From Halarcobacter ebronensis (lineage in GTDB: Bacteria > Campylobacterota > Campylobacteria > Campylobacterales > Arcobacteraceae): a stretch of 64,000 bases of DNA. Positions 16,357 through 24,914 of the stretch are shown one piece after another (position 1 is the stretch's first letter; each line of letters opens with the position of its first letter). The stretch is taken from positions 1,922,001 through 1,986,000 of the forward strand of contig NZ_CP053836.1 in the NCBI RefSeq assembly GCF_013201825.1. The letters are read 5' to 3'. Position numbers and translations under genes: made by a program. The notes under the pieces were generated by a model. That model saw nothing but the letters and a program-made list of their open reading frames with translations. It ran no database searches and was not told the DNA's origin.

Positions 16357-16674
16357 ATGTATGAAGATGATTTAACAACAGGAACAGACTATCAATATAA
16401 TTCTAATCTTGAAAGTATGGTAGTAGCTAAGAAAAAGTCACAAATACAAGAAAAAGTAAACTTAGATTTAGTAAGCACTTTGTTAGATGAGAATAGATCA
16501 TATAGTGATTTATCACAAGAAGATTTAATAAGATTAAAAAAAGAGCATGAAGATTTATTTGATAGCTTACCACAAAAAGATTTACCAATTGAGAAACAAT
16601 CGGATTTAGAACGGGCAATAAGAGAAGATTATCAGGAAATTTGTGAAGTACTAAAAAATAGAAGATTAATATAA
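16357..16674 (+). CDS. Small hypothetical acidic protein
   Basis: This 105-residue protein has ATG behind AAAAAGGAG. It is mostly helical and acidic (ENRSYSDLSQEDLIRLKKEH, then DLERAIREDYQEICEVLKNR), with no membrane segment or known motif. It is an element-encoded gene followed by an imperfect hairpin at 16680-16713. The function is unknown. Confidence 0.55.
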   Translation: MYEDDLTTGTDYQYNSNLESMVVAKKKSQIQEKVNLDLVSTLLDENRSYSDLSQEDLIRLKKEHEDLFDSLPQKDLPIEKQSDLERAIREDYQEICEVLKNRRLI

Positions 16675-16679
16675 AAATC

Positions 16680-16713
16680 TTAGAAAGTAGTATAACTTTA
16701 TACACTTTTCTAA
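16680..16713 (+). terminator. Imperfect hairpin terminator
   Basis: TTAGAAAGT (16680-16688) pairs with ACTTTTCTAA (16704-16713) with an inner TATAA/TTATA stem, followed by ATTTTA. It lies just after the stop of the 105-residue gene. Confidence 0.5.
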
Positions 16714-16753
16714 ATTTTATGAATGAAACGTATAGATAAAACTAGGAAGTAAT

Positions 16754-18178
16754 TTGAATACCAAAAAAGAAATAGAACATATTGTTAATTACCACATGGT
16801 AAATTCTCCACTATCACAATGGTTTAAAAGTACCCCTGTGATTAATATTCAAGACAATAGTCCTGGCACTATTGAAATAGTATTTTCAGATATTAAAATA
16901 ATTAATAATTCAAAAGGTAATACTGCAAGATTATTAAAACAAGAAATTAATTCATTATATTCCATATTAGAAAAAAGTAATAGAGGAGCATTTATATCCT
17001 TTATATTAAAAAATTCTCATATTCAAATTTTAAATGAATCTATTGACTTCCCTTTTTATCTTGTTTTTGTAGAATCAGAAATAAATATTTATATAGACAT
17101 AGCTAGTCATATAGAAACAATAAAATTAAATAAAGGTAACTTTAGCAATTGTGTTTTTACAAATTTAAGTATTCTTTTAAGTAATAATGAAGTAGAGAAT
17201 ATTGAAAATATTGAAATTGATTTAATTGGTAATACTATTGAAATGTTACAGTTACAACATATTGAACTTAAGAACAATAAATCAAATAAATTTAATATTG
17301 AAAATTGCAATATAAATCGTATAACATTTTGGAAGGTAATATCAGATATTGATATATCATTTAATAAGATAAACACATCTTTAGATAAAAAACAAGAACA
17401 ATTAAGATTTATGGAATGCACATTTAATGGAAGGTTCTTTTTAATTAATTCTTTTTTTGATACTAAGCTTGATTTAGATGGAGTTAGCTTTAATAATGAT
17501 ACTTCTTTTAAAAACCTTTACATTAAAACAACAGATTTAGATAAAGCTTTTTTTAGTAAAGAGATTAACGTAAAAATTTCTGATTTACATTTTTCTGATC
17601 TAAAAAACATTTCAAGAAGTACTTTTAGAGAGATTAAACAAATCCTTGAAAATAATGGTAATAAAATTGATGCTAACAGGTTTCATAGCTATGAACTAAT
17701 AGCAAAGAGAGAAGAATTAAAAAAAGAAGGATTTAATTTACATAATACTTTAGATCATATTGTTTATTTCATGAATAATAATATATCTAATCATGGACTA
17801 AATTGGATGTTACCATTGTTTTGGATGTTTTATATAGGTTTTTTTTATAGTGGTTTTTTTTATAGTTCACAATTAGACATTGATGAAATAGCAGTTTTAT
17901 CTTTTACCTTAGTAAGTTCAATATTAGCATTATCATTTAAAACTTATATAGATGAGAGTAAAAAACTATATATTTACATCTTAGCATTAATATTAAGCAC
18001 CATTTTTTATTTTTATATGCATAATGGAATTGAATATCTTGTTAGATTTTTAAATGTTATTGACTTCTCAAAGGATATAGACAATATAGAATTTACTGAT
18101 AAAAGTATTTCTAAAATAATTATGATATACCTTATATATCATTTCACAACTACATTAAGAAAAGATACAAGGAAATAA
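16754..18178 (+). CDS. Beta-helix (pentapeptide-like) protein with C-terminal membrane helices
   Basis: This 474-residue protein starts at TTG 16754 behind AGGAAG. Residues about 95-280 show a repeating pattern of N/F/I positions (NCVFTNLSILLSNN, NCNINRITFWKVISDIDISF, FMECTFNGRFFLINSFFDTK) typical of right-handed beta-helix or pentapeptide-type repeats. Next comes a conserved-looking helical linker (ANRFHSYELIAKREELKKEG) and then four hydrophobic helices (about 355-375, 385-400, 410-425, 455-470). This architecture is widespread on mobile elements and in defence neighbourhoods. Its biochemical role is unknown to me. Confidence 0.65.
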   Translation: MNTKKEIEHIVNYHMVNSPLSQWFKSTPVINIQDNSPGTIEIVFSDIKIINNSKGNTARLLKQEINSLYSILEKSNRGAFISFILKNSHIQILNESIDFPFYLVFVESEINIYIDIASHIETIKLNKGNFSNCVFTNLSILLSNNEVENIENIEIDLIGNTIEMLQLQHIELKNNKSNKFNIENCNINRITFWKVISDIDISFNKINTSLDKKQEQLRFMECTFNGRFFLINSFFDTKLDLDGVSFNNDTSFKNLYIKTTDLDKAFFSKEINVKISDLHFSDLKNISRSTFREIKQILENNGNKIDANRFHSYELIAKREELKKEGFNLHNTLDHIVYFMNNNISNHGLNWMLPLFWMFYIGFFYSGFFYSSQLDIDEIAVLSFTLVSSILALSFKTYIDESKKLYIYILALILSTIFYFYMHNGIEYLVRFLNVIDFSKDIDNIEFTDKSISKIIMIYLIYHFTTTLRKDTRK

Positions 18179-18198
18179 ATAAAAATATTTTATCTTGC

Positions 18199-18336
18199 TA
18201 ATATATTAGATATTATCATTTGTCCACCTAATATATTAAAAAACACATATTTTTAAAGAATGTCCTATTAATATATTATATTATCTAGCTAATATATTAA
18301 GAAAAGCACCATTATTAAGTACTCATTAATATATTA
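18199..18336. repeat. Iteron-like array of TAATATATTA palindromes
   Basis: Five exact copies of TAATATATTA occur at 18199, 18229, 18269, 18290 and 18327. Each is preceded by a related half (TTRTCYWGC-like: TTATCTTGC, TTTGTCCACC, AATGTCCTAT, TTATCTAGC), and the fifth copy is in the opposite orientation (read in reverse it gives TTTTGTCCTGC). They fill the region between two convergent genes. Iterons of this kind serve replication initiation, partition or copy control. Confidence 0.7.
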
Positions 18337-18357
18337 GCAGGACAAAATCAATATTAC

Positions 18358-18591
18358 TTACCTATTAACTTTCTTTTTGAGATATGATGTATCAGGAATA
18401 GGCTCTAATTTTAGTTTATTATCACTATTAAAAGTCTCTACATTTGACTCTTTTTCTTCACTTCCATTACCTATATTAACAATAGGACAATTTCTTATAC
18501 TACATTTACTTACAAAAGCTTTTATTCTTTCCATTCTACTTTTATGTTCCTCATTACTAATAAAATCTTCTTGACTATTTTCTAAACTCAT
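18358..18591 (-). CDS. Small hypothetical protein downstream of the relaxase
   Basis: This 77-residue protein starts at an ATG 12 nt after the relaxase stop, so it is in the relaxase operon. It has an acidic N-terminus, a CSIRNCPIVNIG segment with two cysteines and a basic end (YLKKKVNR). No family is recognised. A mobilisation accessory role is suggested only by position. Confidence 0.55.
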   Translation of the reverse strand: MSLENSQEDFISNEEHKSRMERIKAFVSKCSIRNCPIVNIGNGSEEKESNVETFNSDNKLKLEPIPDTSYLKKKVNR

Positions 18592-18603
18592 TTTTTATTC
18601 CTT

Positions 18604-20061
18604 TTATTTTTTTCTAAATTTTCTTTTAGTATTTGAACTTTCTTCTAAAGGTTCTGATTTTGATTGGTAGTTATTTGTATGTTGCTTTATTCTATTCATT
18701 ATATTTTGATATGAATTTTCATCCATATCATCAATAGTCGCATGCAAGCTTGTATTTTCTTTTCTAAGCTTATCATTTTCAATTTCTAAAGCTTGTATAT
18801 ATTCTTTTAGATCTCTATTCTCTGAATGAAGATTTTTATTAGATTCTTTTGATTTTTCAAGTTCATTATATAAGCTTGTTAAAGTAAACTTAGCTTGTTT
18901 TAGTTCTTTACTTACATCGGCATTTAAATTTAAATACATTGCACTTTTATTTTTAAGTTCTTCAATATCAGCTTCTAAAGTTTTAATTACTTGCTTGTAT
19001 ATTTCAACTTCATCTTTTACATCTTTAAGAGATTCTTTTAAATCAATATTTTCATTAATAATTTCATCAATTCTAATTTTTAACTTTTCATATTCAGTTT
19101 TAAAATATGAAGCATTACTAACAATATTTTCAATATCTTCTATACTTAAATTATCATCTTCTAATTGTATTTTTAAGCTTTTATGTAAAGCTTCAAGTTT
19201 TGCATGTTCTTCCCTTTTTGCACCTAACTTTTGAAGTTCTTTTCTTTGTTGTTTAATAATCTCTTTTAAATCATTATCAGAAGCTTTCTTTTTTAGTTTT
19301 TGTTCTCTAACTTTTGCATGTTCCTCTTTAATCTGCCAATGATTTTTTCTTTTAGTTTTGCTCCAAACTGTTCCTCTTTCCATTTTTAAAAACTCTGCTA
19401 CTTTTGTTTGAAGTAAAGACATTTTAGTTCTATTTAACCTTGCACTCTTACAAGTATCTAAATCATATAAGGAAAATATAGTATGTACATGATAATTCAT
19501 TTTTAATTGTAGTTTTGACATATCAGCTTTTATTTTAAATTCTTTATCTAAATACCAATCTTTTGTATCTTCATTATAAAAGATATCTTTACTTGGTTTA
19601 TAATCAATAATTTCATCTGTAACATCTAAATCATTGTGATACCATTTTAAATTAATACTGTCATAGATTAATTCATTTTCAGGATATGGACTATCTAAAA
19701 ACACTCCTTCGTCTCTATGAATAGAGACATCAAGTAATTCAAATCCTGTAAACTCTTTTTTAAGCTCTTTAAATAGGTTTTCTATATCTTTTACGTTATG
19801 TTCTTTTTTTAAATTTATCACTGCTTCTAAGAATAGATTATCTACTTGTTTTTTCTGCATAGATTGATTATGTTTTTGTTTGTATGAGTCTATTGCTAAT
19901 TTTTTAAATCTGACATAGTCCATATATCTTTTATTTTCATTTACTTTATTTGAATCTAAATGTTTTAAAAGATATGTGATTTTTGAAGTTCTTGAATTGT
20001 GTTCTTCGGCTCTTTGTAAGTCTGCTTTTTGAAAATTAAAACTGCTTTTAGAAACTGCCAT
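18604..20061 (-). CDS. MobV-type relaxase (plasmid mobilisation protein)
   Basis: This 485-residue protein has an N-terminal relaxase-like domain with the MobV/Pre acidic-histidine motif (H115-R-D117-E118-G) and the metal-binding H191-V-H193 (NYHVHTIF). A conserved basic helical region (LNRTKMSLLQTKVAEFLKME RGTVWSKTKRKNHWQIKEEH) follows, then a long coiled coil (about 240-455). MobV enzymes nick oriT and pilot the strand during conjugative mobilisation. A nested palindrome immediately upstream (20100-20216) is a good oriT candidate. The start at ATG 20061 follows GGGGAG. The spacing between the two motifs is longer than in classical MobM. Confidence 0.8.
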   Translation of the reverse strand: MAVSKSSFNFQKADLQRAEEHNSRTSKITYLLKHLDSNKVNENKRYMDYVRFKKLAIDSYKQKHNQSMQKKQVDNLFLEAVINLKKEHNVKDIENLFKELKKEFTGFELLDVSIHRDEGVFLDSPYPENELIYDSINLKWYHNDLDVTDEIIDYKPSKDIFYNEDTKDWYLDKEFKIKADMSKLQLKMNYHVHTIFSLYDLDTCKSARLNRTKMSLLQTKVAEFLKMERGTVWSKTKRKNHWQIKEEHAKVREQKLKKKASDNDLKEIIKQQRKELQKLGAKREEHAKLEALHKSLKIQLEDDNLSIEDIENIVSNASYFKTEYEKLKIRIDEIINENIDLKESLKDVKDEVEIYKQVIKTLEADIEELKNKSAMYLNLNADVSKELKQAKFTLTSLYNELEKSKESNKNLHSENRDLKEYIQALEIENDKLRKENTSLHATIDDMDENSYQNIMNRIKQHTNNYQSKSEPLEESSNTKRKFRKK

Positions 20062-20099
20062 TGCTCCCCTACCCCTTTTTATTCTGAAACTTTTCTCAT

Positions 20100-20216
20100 A
20101 CCCCTTGCGGGTTTTAAAAGAAAAGCAAATTTATACCTCACATAGTTGGGGTGTTAATTTGCAAATTAACACCCTAAAGGATGAAATTTGAAAATCATTG
20201 CTAACCCACAAGGGGT
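20100..20216. other. Candidate origin of transfer (nested inverted repeats)
   Basis: A perfect 26 bp palindrome with half-site GGGTGTTAATTTG (20149-20161) and its complement (20162-20174) is centred between two outer inverted arms. These are ACCCCTTGCGGGTT (20100-20113) and AACCCACAAGGGGT (20203-20216), matching at 13 of 14 positions. It lies immediately upstream of the MobV relaxase gene, where MobV oriT sites are normally found. Confidence 0.6.
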
Positions 20217-20234
20217 TTATGATTTTTCTTTATT

Positions 20235-20474
20235 CTACCCCTGAATATTTTTAATGAATTTTTTCTCAAACTCTTTCTGTTTTTTTTCTAAAATTTCAAA
20301 TATCTCTTTATTAGATTTATTCTCTTTTTTTAATCTATCTAAAGTGTCTTTCTCTACCATTCTCATCTTCCCTTTACCATCTGTAATAGTTACAAATACA
20401 AACCCATTTTCTTTTGCATTTAATACACCTGATAAACTTGCTAAAATAACTACTATTAAAAAACTTTTTTTCAT
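20235..20474 (-). CDS. Small secreted protein
   Basis: This 79-residue protein has a signal peptide (MKKSFLIVVILASLSGVLNA) and a short charged mature part (VEKDTLDRLKKENKSNKEIF EILEKKQKEFEKKF) predicted as a helix. It lies 2 nt downstream of the 64-residue gene and in the same run as the conjugation-type membrane proteins, so a periplasmic transfer accessory is plausible. No family is recognised. Confidence 0.6.
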   Translation of the reverse strand: MKKSFLIVVILASLSGVLNAKENGFVFVTITDGKGKMRMVEKDTLDRLKKENKSNKEIFEILEKKQKEFEKKFIKNIQG

Positions 20475-20476
20475 TT

Positions 20477-20671
20477 TTATTCTCCTGAATCATATATTTT
20501 TTCAATGTCTGATAACGACATAATTTTTAATAAATCTGCAAAACTTGGATATCCATTTATATACCAACCCGAAAACTCTTCACCTTTTACTTTAATTACT
20601 TTTCTTGTAACTACTGGAACTAGTCCATACATTTTCTCAATTGCCATTAATCTTTTATTGTTTACTCTCAT
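20477..20671 (-). CDS. Small hypothetical protein
   Basis: This 64-residue protein starts at an ATG behind GGAGTAGGG. It is basic at the start (MRVNNKRLMAIEKMYG) and ends in a helical SFADLLKIMSLSDIEKIYDS segment, with no membrane span. It sits between the large membrane gene and the small secreted gene with short gaps, in the same presumed operon. Confidence 0.5.
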   Translation of the reverse strand: MRVNNKRLMAIEKMYGLVPVVTRKVIKVKGEEFSGWYINGYPSFADLLKIMSLSDIEKIYDSGE

Positions 20672-20697
20672 TGCCCTACTCCTTTTAGATTAAATTA

Positions 20698-23304
20698 TTA
20701 AATTGGATTTTGCCATTTAGCAGTTTTTGATTCTACATTTCCTACAAGTTGATTTTCAGAAATTGAATCTCTGATTCCAAAAATATCAAGTATCATATTT
20801 GCACCATTGAACACTAAATAAAACACAACAAATACACCTATTATCGAATTTCCTATTAATAAAAATCCTTTTATTGTTGTAAGTCCCAAAGTATCGAAGA
20901 AGCTACCAATAGAAAAACTAGAAGCTTCATTGAGTGCATACATTGGCTCAAATTGTAGATTTATTAACATCACGTTTATTGTTTCAAAAAACTCTTTTGC
21001 AAATAATGCCATCACGATAGATATCACAATTAGCAAGGGTTTAAAAGCTAGTGTTAAACCTACTTTCATAAATGTTTTAAGGTGTTCTAGTTGGTTAGTT
21101 GAGAATGCAAAAGCTATCATAAATGGAACTGCTAAGTAATAAATTTCAATCATAAAATAGTAGAAAAATATAACCATAAAAGAAGCTGTAGAAATAGCTA
21201 TAATTGGTAAATATGAAATTAAATATTTAATAATTAATATAGCTAGAAATATAGATAGTATTTTTATTAAAGCGTCAAGTATTCCCTCTGCCATATCAGC
21301 TACTATTCCCAAAACTAAACTTTTAAAATTAGAAGCCATAGTGTATAAAGAGTTTTGTGTTACAGGCTTTTGATTAGTCATTTTTGAATGAACAGAATTA
21401 CTATTATTTCCCTTGTTTATAATGTTTGCATTTTTTGATTGAACATTATTTGAAACGTCATTTACTAAGTTTATAAGCTTACTTGGAAATAGTTTTAAAG
21501 GTGACAATAAAGTCTCTGTAAATCTTTGTATAGAGTCAAATCCTGGCACTAAAACATAAGGTATATTTGAAAAAGACCAGTTTATAGATGAATCTATCCA
21601 ACCTTCACCTTCTGCTATAGCACCAATTTCATAGCCACTAGATTTCCTATAGTCTTTTATAGTTTGTTCTCTTTGTTCTTCTTCAAAGCTACCTTTTAAG
21701 CCTATATTATCTATAAAAAAGCTTGTTGTTGCCAACATTGGTAAGCTTGTAAAACCTAATTCAGAATTGTTTCTATATTGCATATTTGCAATAATCTCAA
21801 CTTGCTTTTTAATTACATCATTCTCTTTTGCATTTTGATATGATTTAATTAAATAGTTTAATGATTTTAATTCTGTTTTATTCTCTAAAAATTTTCTTTC
21901 AAACTTATAGCAAGAACTAACACTATAAAGTCCATTCATTTTTATAAAACTTTCATTTTTTAAGAAGCTTGTATTATAAAAATTAGTATATGTATCACCA
22001 CCTATTTGAGAAGAATACCTTTTTAGATTCTCGCTTGGTGGGTAAGTTTGATTTAATCCAACAGTTACACCTATATACTGTTTTAAAGCTTCTGTATTAT
22101 AAATATCAGAACAAGTGTTTAATAAGCTTGTTAATTTAGTTTGTTCATAGTTTATTTTTTCTTTTTCTAAGCTTATTTCATTTATTGTAGAAACAGGAGC
22201 TAAGCCTACGTCTCTTAATTTATATTTCAAATATGCATTGGTGGCACTTGAACTTGCCAAATCTGCTAAATATGCACCTTTATAGAGAACAGGTCTTATT
22301 AATTGATGAAAGTTAGTTTGAGATATCTTATTTTCTTTATCATCAACTTTAATATTACTTGTTGAAAAGAAAAATATAAACATAGTTGCAACACCTAATA
22401 TTATTCTTTCTGCTATATCATCAAAATCACTAACATTACTTACATATTTTGTTAGTTTTGAAAGAACTGACATTCCAATAGTAATTGGTATTATGGTAAA
22501 TAAAATGAAAGTTTTACCTATTAACATTACATCATTGTATTCGTTTAAAAAGTTAATTATAAAGATTATTGAATTAGTTAAAAAGCCTTTTACTGTACTT
22601 ACTAAGTCTTTATTTTCTATGGTATTTGTATTAGGTTGAGATTCCTTTATATCTATTCCTAAACTTTCTTGGAATGAAGTTCTAGCAGAATTTACTATTG
22701 ATTTTAATTCATCAAGTAATGATTTATTTTCATTCACTACAATTGAATTTGGGTAAAGTGTATAACCACTATTTAAAGTAACTTGGTTATATTTTATAGT
22801 ACTTGGTACATCAATAATTTCTTCATCTACAGTTAAACCAGCGATCATATATTTTGAAAGATTTACGAATTCTTGATTAGTACCTACGTTACTATAGTTT
22901 TTATATTTTTCTTCAATCTTTTTTAGATCTTCAAAATTTTGTAAACTCATTGATTCATTTGGTTTAGATTCTAAAGGTTGAATTTTTATATTATTATATT
23001 CACTTTTACAAGATTGATTTACATTTGAAACTCTTGCAAGAATATTATCAGGCATTTTTTTGTCATATACATAGCAAGAAGTTTCACCTCTTTTGATATC
23101 TATGTTAGCAATTCTTCCAAAATATCCTTCTTTTAATGTAGGACACTCGTAATAACAACTATTTCTATTTGGATATGATGATATATAGCTTTCTTTTTGA
23201 TTTAAAGTGTCTTCAAAGCTATTTATAATCTCACTTGGAGTTTGACTAGCAAAAAGATAGTTTAAGGCTAATATGCATATTAAAATTAGTTTATTTAACT
23301 TCAT
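20698..23304 (-). CDS. Large conjugation-type polytopic membrane protein (DotA/TraY- or TrbL/VirB6-like)
   Basis: This is an 868-residue protein from ATG 23304, chosen because GAGGA lies 6 nt upstream; the frame also opens at TTG 23310. It has a signal peptide (ILICILALNYLFA) and a long periplasmic region with cysteines. Two helices lie at about 245-320, followed by a second large soluble part. A cluster of six or more C-terminal helices (about 660-850) includes EIYYLAVPFMIAFAFSTNQL and TLAFKPLLIVISIVMALFAK. The general plan matches inner-membrane channel proteins of type IV secretion, but the family is uncertain. Confidence 0.6.
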   Translation of the reverse strand: MKLNKLILICILALNYLFASQTPSEIINSFEDTLNQKESYISSYPNRNSCYYECPTLKEGYFGRIANIDIKRGETSCYVYDKKMPDNILARVSNVNQSCKSEYNNIKIQPLESKPNESMSLQNFEDLKKIEEKYKNYSNVGTNQEFVNLSKYMIAGLTVDEEIIDVPSTIKYNQVTLNSGYTLYPNSIVVNENKSLLDELKSIVNSARTSFQESLGIDIKESQPNTNTIENKDLVSTVKGFLTNSIIFIINFLNEYNDVMLIGKTFILFTIIPITIGMSVLSKLTKYVSNVSDFDDIAERIILGVATMFIFFFSTSNIKVDDKENKISQTNFHQLIRPVLYKGAYLADLASSSATNAYLKYKLRDVGLAPVSTINEISLEKEKINYEQTKLTSLLNTCSDIYNTEALKQYIGVTVGLNQTYPPSENLKRYSSQIGGDTYTNFYNTSFLKNESFIKMNGLYSVSSCYKFERKFLENKTELKSLNYLIKSYQNAKENDVIKKQVEIIANMQYRNNSELGFTSLPMLATTSFFIDNIGLKGSFEEEQREQTIKDYRKSSGYEIGAIAEGEGWIDSSINWSFSNIPYVLVPGFDSIQRFTETLLSPLKLFPSKLINLVNDVSNNVQSKNANIINKGNNSNSVHSKMTNQKPVTQNSLYTMASNFKSLVLGIVADMAEGILDALIKILSIFLAILIIKYLISYLPIIAISTASFMVIFFYYFMIEIYYLAVPFMIAFAFSTNQLEHLKTFMKVGLTLAFKPLLIVISIVMALFAKEFFETINVMLINLQFEPMYALNEASSFSIGSFFDTLGLTTIKGFLLIGNSIIGVFVVFYLVFNGANMILDIFGIRDSISENQLVGNVESKTAKWQNPI

Positions 23305-23950
23305 TTTCAATCCTCATAAAATATCCACCTACGCTAAAATTAAATCCAAAATTGAATCCTCTTTTAACTCTAAATAATCCCTTGCCTTGCCAACCAAAAG
23401 AATCTACTCTTGGAAGTAGAGGTATAAGTGGTCTATTGTGTTGTTTTGTTAGATTTACTTGATTTACTTTTTTGATATCTTTTAAGTAATAGTAATTTTC
23501 ATATTTCTTTTTAACTATATCTCTTATTAAAATAGCTACTATGATTATTTGAGAAGCATACATTACATAGCTTTCTACATACACACCAATTTGTATATAA
23601 TTGTAAAATACTAAAAAACCACCTACTAGCAATAGAACTAGAAACTTGATAAAATATTTTGGAAATTTGATAAGTACAAATCCACCAATTGCAACTGATA
23701 TTAAAGAAGCTCCAAATATTTTAAAATCTAAAAGCTCTTTTGGATATATAAATAATCCAAAAATTATGAACACAAAAACACCGTACTTCATTAGAAGAAC
23801 TTTCCATAGATCAACTTTTTTAAATTTTGATTCTGCAACTTCACTAACTGCTTTCTTATTTTTAAAGTCTAAATTTATATCAGTCGTATATCCCAACCAA
23901 AGTAAATAAGGATATTTATTTACTCTAATTTTATATTTTTTAAAATCCAT
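23291..23950 (-). CDS. Membrane protein, probable transfer accessory
   Basis: This protein of about 219 residues starts at ATG 23950, with GGAT 8 nt upstream; a TTG lies at 23962. It has four or five hydrophobic helices (about 50-165) and a basic, Gly/Phe-rich C-terminal tail (FRVKRGFNFGFNFSVGGYFM). The end overlaps the start of the large conjugation-type gene, so the two are coupled. No family is recognised. Confidence 0.6.
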   Translation of the reverse strand: MDFKKYKIRVNKYPYLLWLGYTTDINLDFKNKKAVSEVAESKFKKVDLWKVLLMKYGVFVFIIFGLFIYPKELLDFKIFGASLISVAIGGFVLIKFPKYFIKFLVLLLVGGFLVFYNYIQIGVYVESYVMYASQIIIVAILIRDIVKKKYENYYYLKDIKKVNQVNLTKQHNRPLIPLLPRVDSFGWQGKGLFRVKRGFNFGFNFSVGGYFMRIENEVK

Positions 23951-23969
23951 ATTATAATCCAAATATTAG

Positions 23970-24166
23970 GCAAGCGACATAGCGAAACTTTTAGATAGTT
24001 AAAATTTCACTGCAAACGCTTGCTACCGCCTTTCGCTTACGCTCAAGTTGGTCTATGATTAAAGAAAATTAATTTTATGAATAAATAATTAGCTTACCCA
24101 TAAAATTAAAATTTCTAACCCTTTTCCACGATTTTTGGTACTCCAAAAATGTGGGTACTGCGTACC
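23970..24166. other. Hairpin-rich gene-free stretch in the element
   Basis: Several inverted repeats are stacked here: GCAAGCG (23970-23976) with CGCTTGC (24017-24023), AGCGAAA (23981-23987) with TTTCGCT (24031-24037), ATTTTTGG-TACT-CCAAAAAT (24131-24150) and GGTAC-TGC-GTACC (24154-24166). The first two are locally GC-rich against the AT background. It lies just downstream of the Rep-like gene. It could be a replication origin, a second transfer site or a terminator cluster. Confidence 0.45.
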
Positions 24167-24195
24167 TTGTAGTTATTTAGCACGATTAAAGTTGC

Positions 24196-24774
24196 TTAAG
24201 CAGTATTATGAGCAGTTGATTTCGTTGTTCTTGGCTTTTGTGTATAAGCTCTTGATTTTTTCTTTTTTTCTTTCTCAACTTCATGCATGCAGATTAATGC
24301 ATCCCAGTTTGAATAATCTTCAGTTTCTATTTCTTCTTTTAACTCTTGCTCTATCTCTATTGGACTTTTTTGGACACTCGTTGGACAATGTCCAATTTTG
24401 TTTTTATTTTCTTTTCTTTCATTTCTTTTATACTGTGCCCATTTACTTTCCGAACCTACCATATTTTGAGTTTCTATCATAAATAAAGTACCATCATCCC
24501 ATCTTTCCATAAGTTGAAGTTCAATAAATAAGCTTACTGCAACTTTAACTGTGTCAATTGATGTATTTGTAATTGTTGCCAACATGTCAGGGGAATATGG
24601 AATTGTATTTCTAAAAAAAAGCTGACCTTCACTCTCTACGCTTTTTAGCAATAGTTTCATATAGAAGATAATGTAGTCTTTTCCATTTTGTTGATTTTCA
24701 ATTATTTTGATTTCTTCTCTATCAAAAAAATCATTCTTTAGTTTCAACCAAAAGAACTTTTTATTGTTACTCAT
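24196..24774 (-). CDS. Replication protein, phage replisome organizer N-terminal domain
   Basis: In this 192-residue protein, residues 5-120 (FFWLKLKNDFFDREEIKIIE, then DYIIFYMKLLLKSVESEG, then YSPDMLATITNTSIDTVKVA) match the winged-helix N-terminal domain of phage replisome organizers and plasmid Rep proteins. These bind origin repeats. The tail is charged and low-complexity, ending KSTAHNTA. ATG 24774 follows AAAGG. A Rep gene on an integrated element suggests that the excised circle can replicate. Confidence 0.75.
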   Translation of the reverse strand: MSNNKKFFWLKLKNDFFDREEIKIIENQQNGKDYIIFYMKLLLKSVESEGQLFFRNTIPYSPDMLATITNTSIDTVKVAVSLFIELQLMERWDDGTLFMIETQNMVGSESKWAQYKRNERKENKNKIGHCPTSVQKSPIEIEQELKEEIETEDYSNWDALICMHEVEKEKKKKSRAYTQKPRTTKSTAHNTA

Positions 24775-24871
24775 TATTTACCTTTAATAAATTACATTAA
24801 AAGTTAAATAATCATATGCAGTAATTATGTTATAATGCAGATGATTAAAACCTGTAGTTGGATTTAATTAC

Positions 24872-24911
24872 CCACTCTTTTAAAAAAATTGGCGTTGGAT
24901 TAAAAGAGTGG
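24872..24911. other. Perfect 12 bp inverted repeat with 16 nt loop
   Basis: CCACTCTTTTAA (24872-24883) pairs perfectly with TTAAAAGAGTGG (24900-24911). It lies between the Rep gene and the HTH gene. There is no T-tract after either arm, so a simple terminator is unlikely; a Rep-binding site, nick site or RNA structure is possible. Confidence 0.5.
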
Positions 24912-24914
24912 AAT

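Noticed and set aside
18199-18336. CRISPR array
   Set aside because: The repeats are 10 bp palindromes with uneven spacing (21-40 bp), one is inverted, and no cas genes are present. An iteron array is the better reading.
24135-24482. 115-codon plus-strand frame
   Set aside because: It is antisense to the Rep-like gene, rich in Leu/Phe from reading complementary codons, and has no ribosome site.
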